A stretch of DNA of 6,666 nt from Elusimicrobiota bacterium (GTDB taxonomy: Bacteria > CG03 > SLGR01 > PWQF01): positions 1 to 6,666 of the forward strand of contig PWOI01000160.1 of assembly GCA_003557485.1 (NCBI GenBank), written 5' to 3'. Positions 6,447 to 6,666 of this stretch are shown in pieces (position 1 is the stretch's first letter; the number at the start of each line of letters is the position of its first letter). The position numbers and the translations under genes were made by a program. A model generated the notes under the pieces. It had not been told where the DNA came from. It was given only the letters and a program-made list of their open reading frames with translations, and did no database searches.

Positions 6447-6560
6447 ATGAATAGTCGCAACACAATCGTAGCGCTTGTTCCAACAAAGAATGAGGCTTAT
6501 ATTATCGATTATGTTATCGACGTAACCTTGAAATTTGCGGACTATGTTCAGACCTCCTGA
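6447..6560 (+). pseudogene. Family 2 glycosyltransferase, 5' fragment cut off by inserted DNA
   Basis: ATG 6447 opens a frame reading MNSRNTIVALVPTKNEAYIIDYVIDVTLKFADYV, then Q-T-S and a TGA at 6558-6560. The start is typical of family 2 glycosyltransferases: the first strand IVALVPTKNE (7-16), helix YIIDYVID, and the strand end FADYV, after which a V-V-D-D or V-D-x-x-S-T-D motif would be expected. Instead the homology stops at about 6549 and the DNA turns GC-rich. No DxD or catalytic residues remain, so the encoded peptide cannot be active. It begins 15 bases after the methyltransferase stop, without a clear ribosome-binding site, and shares that gene's AT-rich character. The rest of the gene may lie beyond the inserted element outside the window. 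Confidence 0.75.
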
Positions 6561-6666
6561 CCTACCCCCCTGCGAAAATGTCCGGTTTGTGCGTGGAAAC
6601 GGGCCTGGGGCCGGGGAAAGCGAGGTTGGGCTGTGGGAGGGGCTTGACCTCGAAATGCAAGCGCAG
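6549..6666. mobile_element. Possible insertion-sequence terminus (partial, runs off window)
   Basis: At about 6549-6558 the sequence changes abruptly from AT-rich coding DNA to a GC-rich, G-run-rich stretch, in the middle of a glycosyltransferase reading frame. The junction region contains TGACCTACCCCCC (6558-6570) followed by GCGAAAATGTCCGGTTTG (6572-6589). This style of TG-start, C-run and GAAAATGTCCGG motif is seen at the ends of IS3- and IS21-type elements. On the minus strand an open frame runs in from the edge and ends with a stop near 6564-6566, but its sequence is not recognisable as a transposase. Without the other end, target duplication or transposase the call stays tentative and the family open. 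Confidence 0.4.

Noticed and set aside
6578-6666. Plus-strand frame from ATG 6578 (MSGLCVETG...) as a new gene
   Set aside because: It has no ribosome-binding site or recognisable motif and runs off the window in GC-rich, probably non-coding terminus DNA.

Overview
The window is a compact block of surface-glycan biosynthesis genes, all read on the + strand. It lies between the 3' end of an ABC exporter gene and a glycosyltransferase gene that breaks off against foreign-looking DNA. The protein families are those of exopolysaccharide, capsule or O-antigen loci of a bacterium, probably with a Gram-negative-type envelope. The main block is moderately GC-rich, uses GTG starts and has short or overlapping gene junctions. 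The sequence does not settle the phylum, and no species-diagnostic gene is present.

Layout. Bases 1-260 encode the last 85 residues of an ABC-type exporter ATPase. A 70-base gap (261-330) holds a strong Shine-Dalgarno sequence set unusually far from the next start, with a small inverted repeat between them. Next come a polysaccharide pyruvyl transferase family protein (331-1155), a family 2 glycosyltransferase (1152-2054), three divergent GT-A-type putative glycosyltransferases with DSD, DND and DPD motifs (2058-2993, 3001-3915, 3912-4883) and a PAPS-type sulfotransferase (4894-5565). Two junctions are 4-base GTGA overlaps and two others are only 3 and 7 bases, so 331-5565 looks like one transcription unit.

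From 5566 the character changes. Bases 5558-5668 carry what looks like a decayed piece of an IS3-family transposase OrfA gene and a perfect 7-bp hairpin. They are followed by a visibly AT-richer pair of genes: an FkbM-family methyltransferase (5682-6431) and the first 34 or so codons of a second family 2 glycosyltransferase (6447-6560). Similarity to the latter stops at about 6549, where GC-rich sequence resembling an insertion-sequence terminus begins and runs to the window edge.

How the genes may work together (inference): the glycosyltransferases would build an oligosaccharide that the pyruvyl transferase, sulfotransferase and methyltransferase homologues decorate. Pyruvate ketals and sulfate esters both add negative charge, so the product may be a strongly anionic surface polysaccharide. 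No polymerase, flippase or chain-length regulator is visible; the truncated ABC exporter gene upstream is the only transport candidate. There is no gene-free stretch over 300 bases. I saw no tRNA, rRNA or CRISPR array, and no promoter I could defend.
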